The position numbers and the translations under genes are program-made. The notes below the pieces were generated by a model. That model made no database searches and was not told where the DNA came from. It saw nothing but the letters and a program-made list of their open reading frames with translations. Below are positions 1 to 12,500 of a stretch of DNA of 64,000 bases, in pieces. This DNA comes from Lampris incognitus (taxonomy: Eukaryota > Chordata > Actinopteri > Lampriformes > Lampridae). The stretch lies in contig NC_079215.1 in assembly GCF_029633865.1 (NCBI RefSeq), positions 54,959,457 through 55,023,456 of the forward strand, written 5' to 3'. Each line of letters starts with the position of its first letter. Position 1 is the first letter of the stretch.

Positions 1-3000
1 TTTCCCCATACTGACTATTATTAGGCACTGTGCCGCTTATCCACAAGACGTATCTAACAGAAACAACAACTGAATATCTGCAGCAAATATCTGCAATTTG
101 TGTCCTATTTGTTGTACTCCCGTTGGTTTTATAATTCTGCTTTGACACCAAACAATTTTGGCCTCTTGAATGTGGGAGCTCTGGGTAATCGGTCCTTTAT
201 CATTAATGATTTTATTTTTTCTAATAATCTGGACTTATTTGTGATTACTGAGACATGGCTGCCCCCAGGGGACACTGTTCCCCTGATTGAGGTGAGCCCC
301 CGTGATTTTGCATATTTTCATATTCCCAGGCCCTCCGGTAGAGGGGTGGCCTCGCTGTTTTTTACAAGTTAAGTCTTAAGTGCCATTCTGTTACTTTTGG
401 TAATTTATCTCATTTGAGGTTTTATGTTTTTTTATTCACTGGCCCTCCCCATTTACTCTGCATCTTAATTTATAGGCCCCCTAATTCAGTTAGTTTTCTG
501 AGTTTTCTGACCTTTTATCTATTGTCATGCCAAAATATGACAGGGTGCTTATTCTTGGCAGTTTTAATATTTAAGTGTGTTGTCCTTCCCATTCCCTCAC
601 CTCACATTTTTTGGAACTTATAGACTCTTTTACCCTCATTAAATCTCTTAAACGGGCCACACATTCCAAAGGCCACATCTTAGACCTTGTACTCTCATCT
701 GGTTTCTTGCTTGAATGTCTTAATCTGGTGGATATGCCTGTATCTGACCATAAAGCTGTCATTTTCAAAGTCCAACTACAGCTTGCTACTCCTGGTCACT
801 ATCCTAAAACATGCTCTGGCATTCTCAGCGCTGGCTCAGCAGTTAAATTCTGTGATGCTTTTAATTCATCATCCTTTAATCCCTCTTTATCCCCCCTCAA
901 TCCAGATGCACTATTAAATTCATTCAATGATCGGTGCCTATCCATCCTCGACCAAATTGCACCGTTTAAAACTAGGAAACAAAAATCAAATGACCTCCCC
1001 TGGCTGAATGATTACACTCGTGCCCTTAGAAGACTCTGTAGAAAATCAGAATGACAACAGAAGGTCACCAAGTCCGAATTAGCACATAACACCCTTAAAA
1101 ACCAAATGTTAATTTACCAGAAGGCACTTAAGGATGTGAGCTCAGCGTACTTCTCTGAACTGATATCAAGAAATGACCACAATCCTGAAGTTCTCTTCAG
1201 GGTAATTGATTCTGTTATTAATGGTCCCTCCACTTCTCTTTTGAACTGATGTTGAGTTGTCCGAAAAATATCTCACTCATTTTGGAAATAAGGTGGAGAA
1301 TATTAGGTCCCAAATACAGCCAGACTCTTGCATTCGTTCCCTTCCCCTTGTTAATTCTGCCTCTTTGACCCAGTTTCAGCCAATTACAATTTCAGTGTTA
1401 GAGAGTACAGTTTCCGTTATGAACTCCTCCTGCATCTTAGAAATCGTTCCCACTAAGCTGCTCAAAGAGGTATTTTCAACGTCCAGCCTCATTATTCTGC
1501 AAATGTTTAATAAATTCTCTGGCCTCTGGTTCTTTTCCAGACAGTTTCAAGCATGCCATTGTTCAACCACTACTAAAGAAGCCTAATTTAGACCCCGTGT
1601 CCCTAAGTAACTACAGACCAATCTCCAAATTGTCTTTTCTATCCAAGGTTCTGGAGAGAGTAATTTCTTCTCAGTTTATTTCTTTTATGAACACGTTTTG
1701 ATAGTTTCCAGTCTGGAGCACTTCATAGTACCAAGACAGCTCTAGTTAAGGTCACTAATGACATACTGCTGACTGCAGACAGAGGTGACTGCTCGATTTT
1801 ATTTCTTTTAGACTTAAGTGCTGCCTTTGACACGTCGATCTCAACATCCTTTAGAGACTTGGGTTGGCATCAGGGCTCGGGTCTTAGCTTACTGCGCTCT
1901 TAATCTCACCAACAGAACTTTTTCTGTTGTTCTGGGTAACTCTACCTCTTCGGTGGCTCAGTTGGGTTGTGGTGTCCCTAAAGGCTCAGTTCTTGGCCCT
2001 CTTCTCTTTTTTTTATACATGCTGCCCCTTGGCCAGGTTATTCAAAATCACAATGTGCGCTACCATTTTTATGCTGATGACACTCAGTTATACATGCCAC
2101 TAAACCCACAGAGCCTAGCACCCTAGCAAATCTCACAAGTTGCTTCTCTGACATTAAATCCTGGATGTCCAAAATTCCATCAGCCCTTTTGTTACTAATC
2201 TTGGTGATCTGTCAGGTAGTCTTAAGCAGGCTGCTAGGAATCTTGGGGTAATATTCGATGCTAACCCCAGTTTTCAAATCAAACATGTTGTTCAGTCATG
2301 CTTTATCCAGCTAATCTCCAAAATTAGGTCATTTTTATCAATTGACGATATGCAAAAAGTTGTGCATGCTTTTATCTATTATCACCTTGACTATTGTAAT
2401 GCACTTTATTCTGGTATCATCAAGAGCTCCCTCCACCGTCCGCAGTTGGTACAAAAGGCCGCTGCTCGGCCCATTACCGGGACAAAGAGGCATGACCATA
2501 TCACTCCTATGCTTACCTGCCTACACTGGCTCCCTGTTATGTTTCAAATTGATTTTAAAAATGTTCTGCTCACTTTTAAGGCTTTAAATGGTCTTGTTCC
2601 TTCATACATTTGCAGTTTATGGACCTGGTATATGCCCCTCGACCATTAAGATCTGCAGATGGAGCCCTGCTAGTTATTCCCAGGTTAAGTCAAGTCAAGG
2701 CAATTTTATCTTTATTTATTTTGTATAGCCCAATATCACAAATTAGACATTTGCCTCCGCAGGCTTTACAGCAACACAACATCCTGTCCTTATACCCTCT
2801 CATCGGATAAGGAACAACTCCCTAAAAAAAAAACCTTTAACAGGGGAAAAAAGTCGGAAGAAACCTCAGGGACAGCAACAGAGGAAGGGTCTCTCTCCCA
2901 AGATGGACAACATGCAATGGATCTTGTGTTTACACAATTTACAGAATACAACATTGAAAAAGGATAAACAGAATTATAATGGAATTATAACATTTATGAA

Positions 3001-3370
3001 GAATATAAGATCAGGTCAGGTATAAGACTATATAGATCAGATCTCAGTGTGTTACAAAGGGTGATCAGGCTTTTTCTGTTAGAGCCCCCACACTATGGAA
3101 CTCTCTTCCTCTTAACTAAGACAAACCAAGTCTCTAGCTTCTTTTAAATCTGTCTTAAAACTTTTCTTTTGATGAACACTTTTACAAATGTTTGTTTTTA
3201 TTTATACTGTTTTTATTTTTACTCTATTAGGTCCTACTCTTATTTTTGCCTAGTCTGTTGTTGTTGTTTTTTTTTTGTGAAGCACTTTGTAACATTGTTT
3301 TAGAAAAGTGCTATATAAAATTGTTTTAATTATAATAATAATAATAATTGTTATTATAGGACACAGGGTC
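1..3370 (+). mobile_element. Degenerate L2-like LINE (endonuclease + reverse transcriptase)
   Basis: Remnant of a non-LTR retrotransposon read in several broken frames. An apurinic-type endonuclease domain is seen first (ITETWLPP near 250-280, VSDHKAVIF near 745-770). Reverse transcriptase blocks follow: LLKKPNLDP and NYRPISKLSF near 1575-1640, [11 protein letters not shown] near 1806-1835, GSVLGPLLFFLY near 1987-2022 and the catalytic YADDTQLY near 2068-2094. The C-terminal block LDYCNALYSG lies near 2385-2415. A 3' UTR ends in an AATAAT-type short tandem tail near 3330-3352. The YADDTQLY catalytic box and 3' tail are typical of the L2 group in fish. Stops and frameshifts are many, so it is dead. 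It is interrupted at about 2690-3055 by another repeat, and the left end lies outside the window. Confidence 0.85.
2690..3055 (+). repeat. Interspersed repeat inserted in the LINE (copy 1)
   Basis: This block breaks the LINE 3' region between 'attcccaggt' and 'ctcagtgtgtt'. It starts with 'tttatttattttgtatagcc' and contains 'cctttaacaggg' and 'gaagaaacctcaggg'. The same sequence, about 80-85% alike by eye, recurs at 41400-41705, which shows it is a separate dispersed family. No coding capacity is seen. Confidence 0.7.
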
Positions 3371-3555
3371 ACTTTGGAATGACACTCCACTGAAAGGTGG
3401 AGTATTATCTGTTTAGCTGACAGATATGGGACAAGCTGAAGCAGATTGGGTGCAGCAGAGAACGAAGCTTTGTTCTTCCAGGTAAGGGAAATCTGGCTCT
3501 GGTGTTTTGCATATTTTGACATGTCTGCTTGTTTTTGATTCCTCTGCCCTTTTAG

Positions 3556-3670
3556 GCGTGACCCGCCTGGATGACCAGATCTTCATCAACCGCAACCCTG
3601 GCGTTCCATCTGTTGTGAAGTTCCATCCCTTCAATTCCTGCATCGCCGTGGCCGATAAGGACAGCATCTG
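3556..3670 (+). CDS. RPTOR: RPTOR exon (first in window), start of WD40 propeller
   Basis: Preceded by a pyrimidine tract ending TTTTAG and followed by donor GTCAGA. The first two bases complete a glycine codon begun in the upstream exon. It encodes [15 protein letters not shown], then the first blade with VVKFHPF and IAVADKDSI. The last codon is split after TG, completed as Cys in the next exon. The donor is weak by consensus (GTCAG), but the frame joins perfectly. Confidence 0.93.
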
Positions 3671-5575
3671 GTCAGAGAAAGCCACAGTCAGCCTTCCATT
3701 AAATATTGAAAACAAACTCAATCAGGAGTAATGCACATCATTAGCACTGAAACATTTTGTTAATTAATCAATGGGTCAACCGATGGATAATTTATCAATC
3801 ATGATTTGGTAGCTGATTAACCAGATTCATCATTTATCAAGTTAAAATGCAAAATAGTTGCTGGTTACAGCTTCACAAATGCCAAGGTTTGCTTGCCTTT
3901 CTCTGGTTCATGTCATTATAAAATGAATACTTTTGGGGGCTTTTGGCTGCTGGACAGACTAAAGTAAACATTTTTTCACTTGGGGCTCTGGGAACTTACG
4001 GGCATTTGTTATTATTTTTTTGACATTCATAGAGTGAAAGATCAATCTCATCAATACTGACAAAATAATCAGATTAATCGATAATTATAATAACCATTAG
4101 TTGCAGCCAAACACGTTATTCAATGCCAAATGCATTTGCTTAGCAAAGCTTGCCATCTTCATGTTGTGAGGACCATAATGCATACATGGTTATCCCTCTC
4201 TTACTTTGTGTGGTTTTTAAAGGTGTCAAACAGGTTGATTCGTGTTATCTTCGGCTCGGTCCTGCATCCCTACAGACACAATTGGCCGTGTCTGCGGGTG
4301 GGAAGCCAGATATGAGTATGTGTCCTGGTCGCTGCACTAGCGCCTCCTCCGGTCAGTCGTGGCGCCTGTTCGGGGGGGTTGGGGGGATGAACTGGAGGAA
4401 CAGCGTGATCCTCCCACACGTTACGTCCCCCTGGTGAAACTCCTCACTGTCAGGCGAAAAGAAGCGGCTGGCGACTCCACGTGTATCGGAGGAGGCATGT
4501 GGTAGTCTGCAGCCCTCCCCGGATCGGCAGAGGGGGTGGAGCAGCGACCGGGACAGCTCGGAAGAGTAGGCCTGGTACAACTGGGGAGAAAGGGGCGGGG
4601 GGGGGCAGATTGATTTCAGGGAGTACATTCTAATGACTAATGAGGGTGTGTATTTCTCTGTCCGTAGTTTCTGGGATTGGGAAAAGGGGGAGCGGTTAGA
4701 CTACTTCTACAACGGGAACCCTCGCTACACCCGTATCACAGCCATGGAGTACCTGAACGGACATGACTGTTCATTGCTGCTCACAGCAACAGGTTGGAAA
4801 CCCGTACACACACACACACAAATACATAAGAGGGCTGAAGTACTCCCTCTCCCACACAGAGATCAAACTCTCAAGACAAGTCTGCTGTGTTGCACATTTC
4901 TGCCCTGCTTAAACACTTGCCACGTTAAACGTAGTCGCCCACCTGTACCGTGGAAAACACAATGAGGCTCATCTGAAGAAAATCCAAGCAACGCATCCTT
5001 CTTCCCCAAGAGTGAATTTTTACAAGGCTTTAAAGACTTGACTCCCACCCCCAGATGCACACACAAACACATGCACGCTCGCGCTACTTGTATTCACTCG
5101 TTGAAAGGCAGAGGCAAGAAGCACGCTTGTATATTCGCAGGTCATCATCAGTACAAAGCAGTTATCCGTCATGGGTTTATTTATTTCACAACTTTTTTTA
5201 TGGAAATTTTGGCAGAATTTTGGCAGGTGGCTGATGTGACAGGAAGACACAGGGGACAGGAAGAGATGGAAATGGATGAGCCACTGCAGCGGCCCCTAAC
5301 GGGAACAGCCGAAAATAGTAGTAGTTTTTAATGAAATTTTACATCAAAATAGTGTGTGTGTGTGTGTGTGTGTGTGTATACACACATATGATGAATGCTT
5401 ATATTCACATAGGAAACAAAAAACAGCAACCAAAATTGAGCAATGAAAAAAAACCAAACATAAAGCCTGCCCGAAACAGATGATCCGCTGTGGCGACCCC
5501 TAACGGGAGCAGCCAAAAGAAGTAGTAGTAGCAATACTAGTTTTTATTGAAATTTTTCAATCAAAATATTGTATG

Positions 5576-5621
<46 letters not shown>

Positions 5622-8600
5622 AATATATATATATGAGTGTGTGTGTGAATGCTTATATTTACATAGGAAACAAAAACAGCGACCAAAATTCAACAAAAAA
5701 CAAAACAAAACAAAACAAAAAACAAACATATAGCCTGGCCGCCCAGCCAATTAGAAAAAAAAACCAACTTGTATACTCAAGTAAAATAAACGATATTATT
5801 AAATAAAATTATACACTTATACAGAAAAAATAGAATTCTTAAAAAAAAGGTTAAGATATACACCCATGTCACCATACATGTAAATAGGTTAGCCTTTATC
5901 CAACCAAATAATACCGGTTACCAAATGCTTTATGGGATGGCATGTCAAGTGACCGCAGTTCCTTAACAATTTTAAAGAAAGGACCTCATGTGCTGGGAGA
6001 CCATGTTGAAATCATCCAACTGGAAAATTTGCCATTGCAGACACACACACACACACACCAAACACATTTACACGCGCTTGCATTTATTTTCTCATTTTTT
6101 ACAATAGACATACAAGTGCTTATGAGTTTCGAGCTCGTTCTCTTGTTTGTTGTCTGTTTTGTCTCTTATGTTGTAGTTTTAGGAATTTTGGGATGAACGT
6201 TTCCTTTTATTCACTGAAAAAAATAGCAAGTGTAAGAATTAAAATGCCTAACCTAAGTCAAGACGCCACCGTTTGAGTCCTAGCAGTCTGTTTATGAGCT
6301 CTTTACCTGCAGAATGGAGGCCAAGCTGTGTCCAAGCAGCAACCTCCTGGGCTGAAAAAGGAAGGCAACGTGGCAGTGCCAAAAACTGCAGCTCCTCGAA
6401 CGGCCACTTGGGGGGTCAATTCCCGTAGAGCCCCATGTCAAAATGCCCAACTTTACAGCAGAATAAACATTTTACAGCCTGGTACAAAAACGGTTTTGGT
6501 CTCTATAGCCAATTTCCCCGTTCAAGACAACTGTACGGGGGTGAATTTTTATATAACTCACCCATTTAGATTATATTAAGGCTTAAATTGATACATAATT
6601 AAGTACGTCGCGGCGGCACGATGGCGCAGTGGTTAGCGCGGTCGCTTCACAGTAAGAAGGTCCTGGGTTCGAGCCCCGGGGTAGTCCAACCTTGGGGGTC
6701 ATCCCGGGCCGTCCTCTGTATTGAGTTTGCATGTTCTCCCCATGTCTGCGTGGGTTTCCTCCCACGGTCCAAAGACATGTAGGTCAGGTGAATCGGCCAC
6801 ACTAAATTGTTCCTAGGTATGAGTGTGTGTGAGTGGGGGGGGCTGTGATGGCCTGGCAGCCTGTCCAGGGTGTCTCCCCGCCTGCCGCCCAGTGACTGCT
6901 GGGATAGGCTCCAGCATCCCGGCAACCCTGAGAGCAGGCAGGATAAGCGGTTGGGATAATGGATGGATGGATGAGGACGTCGCTGCTTTGGTGGGTCAGG
7001 AATCAGGAACATGAATTTATTGTTTCCCCGAACCCACAGCAGTACAACACAAAGACAAAAACACATATTCAAAATACAACAACACATATATCCAAACTAC
7101 AGAACTACAAAAAAACAAATATCCAGCATATCCACACACAAAAAATCCCTGTCCAAGAGAGTCCCCTTGACATTTACCATTACAAAATCAATTAGCAAAG
7201 AGTCCCTCAACTGAAAATTTTAAATGAAAAAAGTAACAGATGAAAAATCTCTGCCAAACTGGTTAAAACAAACTTTCCAAATTCTCACCAACAGCCCCTC
7301 GAATTCAATCACACATGCAACCAGGAGAAAATTGCGTGACCTGACTCCACAGCAGCTAAACGGGGTACTGGGCGGGCGAGGTGTATCAAGAGATATCAAT
7401 AGCCGTCTCAAGATACAACGTGGTCGCTAACGTTAGCTTAATGGCGCTCAGCAAATTCAGTAGACTGTGGTACGGCAGTCGTCCTGCCGCCCTCATCTCT
7501 CCTCCACTGGAAATGTGGCGCCTTGTGCGTCGCCGGGCGGGGGTTCAGCGCGGGGTGGTGTCTGCTGACGGCACCCATGTGCGTGGGTGCCGTCAGCGAC
7601 CCTCCTCACAAACAGACCCTCCTCAAGTGAAGAAGGTAGCCAGGTTGCAGTAACAGGGGAAGAACATCCCTCAGACTGGTTCACGGTAAAACAAAGGTTC
7701 CGCTGCATAACAAACAGTACAGACTGACAAAAACAATAAGCAACACTGATTAAAACAAACTTACCCACTTCTCCCAGTTCCCCAACAGCCCCTCGAATTA
7801 ACACACACTTGCGTCAACGAGAAAATTGCGTTGCCTGACTGAGCGCGAGGTCATGTTATGGCTGCCAGAGTTGTCTCTTTCCCATCACGCATTGCCTCGG
7901 GAAAAAAAGAGGTGTGGTTATCATTAAAACTTAATCATTTTAAGCTTACAATCTAGGATTTATGAAATCTGGGCTAACCGTGTATCATGTTTTAAAAATT
8001 CACAACCTCCGGGTGCTCCGGTTTCCTCCCACAGTCCAAAGACATGTAGGTCAGGTGAATCAGCCATACTAAATTGTCCCTAGGTGCGAGTATGTGTGTG
8101 TGTGTGTGGGGGGGGGCTGTGATGGACTGGCAGCCTGTCCCGGGTGTCTCCCCGCCTGCCGCCCAATGACTGCTGGGATAGGCTCCACGATCCCCGCGAC
8201 CCTGAGCAGGATAAGCGGTTTCGATAATGGATGGATGGATGTCCAAGAGAGCAAACGCCAGCAAGGATGACTGTCGGAACTGCCGGTCTGCATGGGCTAG
8301 CAGTTAGCTTAGCCTGCCCTGCTTCCGCATCCTGTCAGACCACCCTCAGTGCTTCCTCTTCAGCCATAGCTCCGGGCAGGGCCGTGGTCCCTGGGCCCAC
8401 AGGATGCAGCAGACCAAGCTCTCCCAACCGATCCAGCACCAGCTCTCCCAGCTATCAAACGAAGACAAACTTAGACGTGGACAAAGACACTGCATGGACG
8501 GTACTGGGTGAGGCCACTGCAAACACGAATTCGCGCTGCCATCGTCCCACACCGGTACTGGGTGAGGTCGCCGCAAACGTGAATTTGCGCCGCCATCTTC

Positions 8601-9561
8601 CCACACGGGAAGCGGAGTTCATTTATCTTTGTTTCGACAGCTAGTTTAGTCACAGGCTTACTGCTAAACTACCTCAATTTTTCTGCATGAAATGGCCAAA
8701 TCAACAGATCGCTTGTGAGTTGGACAAATTGTCACATTTTGTTTCATGACAACTTGTGTCATTGCAGCACGCAGCTTTTTGTTGCCTAGTAACGGCAGGT
8801 GCGACAGTACCACAACCTCCCAAGCACCTTGGGTAAAATGGTGAAAACAGCACGGCTGGCGTTTTCCACACATTTTTTGGATGCGGCATCTCAACATCTA
8901 AGCGTGCGATAAATTTGGAAAGCGACTTTGCACGGCAGAGCCAGGTAGTCGGGTTGCGGGTGAGGTTGCGGGCGAGGTTGCGGGCGAGCATAGTGTCCTC
9001 TTTCTCAGTCAGATCCACCCCTCGGTCCTCCCCAGCGCCACCGTCTCATCTCATCCCATCACATCTTCAGCCGCTCCGGGGTCGGGTCGCGGTGGCAGCA
9101 AGCTAAGTAGGGCACTCCAGACGTCCCTCTCCCCAGCAACGCCCTCCGGCTCCTCCTGGGGGATCCCGAGGCGTTCCCAGGCCAGATTGGACATATAGTC
9201 GCTCCAGCGAGTTCTTGGTCTACCCCGGGGTCTCCTCCCAGTTGGCCGTACCCGGTAAACCTCCAAAGGAAGGCGCCCAGGAGGCATCCTAATCAGATGC
9301 CCGAACCATCTCAACTGGCTCCTTTCAATGCGAAAGAGGAGCGGCTCAACTCTGAGCTCCCTCCGGATGTCCCTGCGCTGCCCTCTCATCCGAATACGGT
9401 CACGTCCGGTTTCAAAAACACCAAGACGGCGACAAGAAAATGCCAAACTCGAGGCTTCAAAATGGTAGTCCACAAACCAGTGGGTGACTTCCCAGTGTCT
9501 CGGTACATTATTTTATACCGTCTGATGTCCCCTCCACTCTGCAGAGGACAGTTTTTGACTG

Positions 9562-9599
<38 letters not shown>

Positions 9600-12500
9600 A
9601 CTTCTCTTATGGTTATACGCTGTGATAGAGTTGGCGTTTGTGGGGGGGGGGGGTGTTAAACCTTGTGTACAGCTCAAGATACAGTAACGCAACACACACA
9701 GACTCTTCTAAGAAAGATGCTTGAGTGTTTACTGCGAATTATTTCTGCAGCATATCCACACGTGGCCTTGCCCCAGGTGATCACGTTGATTTACGACTAT
9801 CGCCCGTTCACCTTTAAGCCTTCTCATTTGTATTCATCTGCTTCCCCCACTGCATTTCTTATTTCCTTGTTCCTCACACTATCTCTTCCTCTTTCTGCCA
9901 TTTCATTTTCAGTCCCACATTTCTTAATTTCTGTCATTGACCCCCCCCCCCACATACATTTTACTATTTTTTACATGTCCCGGTTTCTTTTGTCTCTCTT
10001 TCCCTCCTTCTCTCTTTCCCTCTATTTCCTTCTCCTTCCTTGACCAATCCAACCCCCCCCCCCGTTTCTCCTTCCCTTCCTCCCTTCTTCCCTCCCTCTC
10101 TCCCCCCAGATGATGGCGCCCTGCGTATCTGGAAGAACTTCGCTGACCAGAAGAACCCGGAGATGGTGACGGCGTGGCAAGGCCTTTCTGACATGCTGCC
10201 CACCACCAGAGGTCAGCCCTCCACCAGCGCACACAGTAAAGACCAACAATATTTTATTATCTTATGTACCCCCCCCCCCCCACACACTCACACACACCTT
10301 CTTTAGTCACAACTCAGCTGCACTATTGTCTGCCTGCTCCCAGTCACACCCGGGGTTCTCCCTTGCCACCAATGGAAGAAAAAGTCCTTGCTCCCGTGAC
10401 TGGTGCCATGTCCAAACAAAGATGGCAGCAGCACTGGAATAGTCAGTCATCCCACACCGTGGGCCCTAGTGAGATGCCCCCCTTGTCAGTTCCAGCAAAA
10501 TATGGCTTCAAAGACCCGCCCCCTGTTCAGTGAGACCCGCTGGGTCACTTCCCCCAATTAGTAGTAGTGTAGTCTGGCAAAAAATAGACGCATCAACCTA
10601 CTCTTCATGTACCCCACACATTTCCCCCACACTGCATGTGTCAGCCATTTACCTCACATATGCCCATCTCTTGTTTCATTAAAAGTTCGGGGATTGTGGG
10701 TGTCCAGGTAGCGTGGCGGTCTATTCCATTGCCTACCAACACAGGGATCGGTGGTTCGAATCCCCGTGTTACCTCCGGCTTGGTCGGGCATCCCTACAGA
10801 CACAACTGGCCGTGTCTGCGGGTGGGAAGCCAGATGTGGGTATGTGTCCCGGTCGCTGCACTAGCGCCTCCTCTGGTCGGTCGGGGCGCCTGTTCGGGGA
10901 GAGGGGGAACTGGGGGGAATAGCGTGATCCTCCCACGCACCGCGTCCCGCTGGTGAAACTCCTCACTGTCAGATGAAAAGAAGCGGCGGTAGTCTGCAGC
11001 CCTCCCCGGATCGGCAGAGGGAGTGGAGCAGCGACCGGGGTGAGAGTGGGGTACAACTGGGTAGAAAAAAGGGGGGGAAGGGGGATCCCAAAAAAAAAAG
11101 TTTGAGTAATATTGAGTTGCGCGGATACCTTGCAAAAAGTTAATTGTCGAACCTTTCTCACAGTTCTTTCCTCATCCACGTGAGGATTTACTGGAATGTT
11201 CTTTGTGTAGCGTAAGGTACAAGGCACTGTGCGTCATTGTTACACCAACACTTTAATAGTCCGGACTGAAATGTTTGATCCTTCTTCTGACTCAGCCCAC
11301 CAGCATCACAGTGTGGACAGGGATGTACGTAGAAAGTCAGTCTCAGGTCAGACAAGACCAGATACAGTACTGGACACATGTTGGGCAAATTGGATGTAAC
11401 GAGAGGCTGACTGACAGAGCGGGTGACCAGCTGGCTGATGGGGCGACAGGTTAGCTGTGCGGAGGTGTGAACCACACACTGCATGCTCGTGTCTCCCCTC
11501 ACAAGTGCTGGAGGGCAACCTGGAGGAAGTTAACACGCTTAACGAGTGCAGGGCTCCAAGTTCCCTGACACTGCACCCACACAGTTTCCGCTATAGTGGT
11601 AATTTTGCCTCGCACTCATTCCAAAACCCGGAGTGTAGTCTACACCCCCGCCCCTCAAAGAATTTCCTCTTTTGCGTAAAACCCCTGTGAATGTCAGCGT
11701 ATGAGCTCTCTCTCCCTCTCTCTCTCTCTCTGTCTCTCTCGCTGTATCTCGCTCGCGCTCTCACTCTTGTACTCTCACTCACTCTCTCGTCTCTCTATCT
11801 CTCTCACACGCTCACTCTCTCTCCCGCTCTGTCTCGCTGTCGCTCTCTCTTGCTCTCTCTCTCATACTCTCACTCACTCTCTCTCGCTCTCTCTTGCTCT
11901 CTCTCTCGTACTCTCACTCACTCTCTCTCGCTGTCTCTCTATCTCTCTCACACTCTCACTCTCTCTCCCGCTCTGTCTCGCTGTCGCTCTCTCTTGCTCT
12001 CTCTCTCGTACTCTCACTCACTCTCTCTCGCTCTCTCTCTCGTACTCTCACTCACTCTCTCTCGCTCTCTCTCTTGCTCTCTCTCTCGTACTCTCACTCA
12101 CTCTCTCTCGCTGTCTCTCTCTCTCTCTATCTCTCTCACACTCTCACTCTCTCTCCCGCTCTGTCTCGCTGTCACTCTCTCTTGCTCTCTCTCTTGTACT
12201 CTCACTCACTCTCTCTCGCTGTCACTCTCTCTTGCTCTCTCTCTCGTACTCTCACTCACTCTCTCTCGCTGTCTCTCACTCACTCTCTCTCGCTGTCTCT
12301 CTCTCTCTCTCTCGCTGTCTCTCACTCACTCTCTCTCGCTGTCTCTCTCTCTCTCTCTATCTCTCTCACACTCTCACTCTCTCTCCCGCTCTGTCTCGCT
12401 GTCGCTCTCTCTTGCTCTCTCTCTCTCTCGCTGTCTCTCTCTCTCTATCTCTCTCACACTCTCACTCTCTCTCCCGCTCTGTCTCGCTGTCGCTCTCTCT

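Larger units (their letters stand above)
4793..10109. other. RPTOR intron (5.3 kb), repeat-filled
   Basis: Contains LINE 3'-end scraps, TG microsatellites, two SINE family B copies, a composite repeat at 6985-8345, a 54-bp duplication and an inverted RTE-like fragment, each listed separately. In 5810-6600 and 9660-10100 I see nothing beyond AT-rich or pyrimidine-rich sequence. Confidence 0.7.

Noticed and set aside
6620..6680. Second tRNA-like sequence (also at 27890 and 31370)
   Set aside because: Head of SINE family B, not a tRNA gene.
10699..10765. tRNA-like sequence with A and B boxes
   Set aside because: It is the head of SINE family A, repeated many times here; arms do not give a proper tRNA and SINE body follows.
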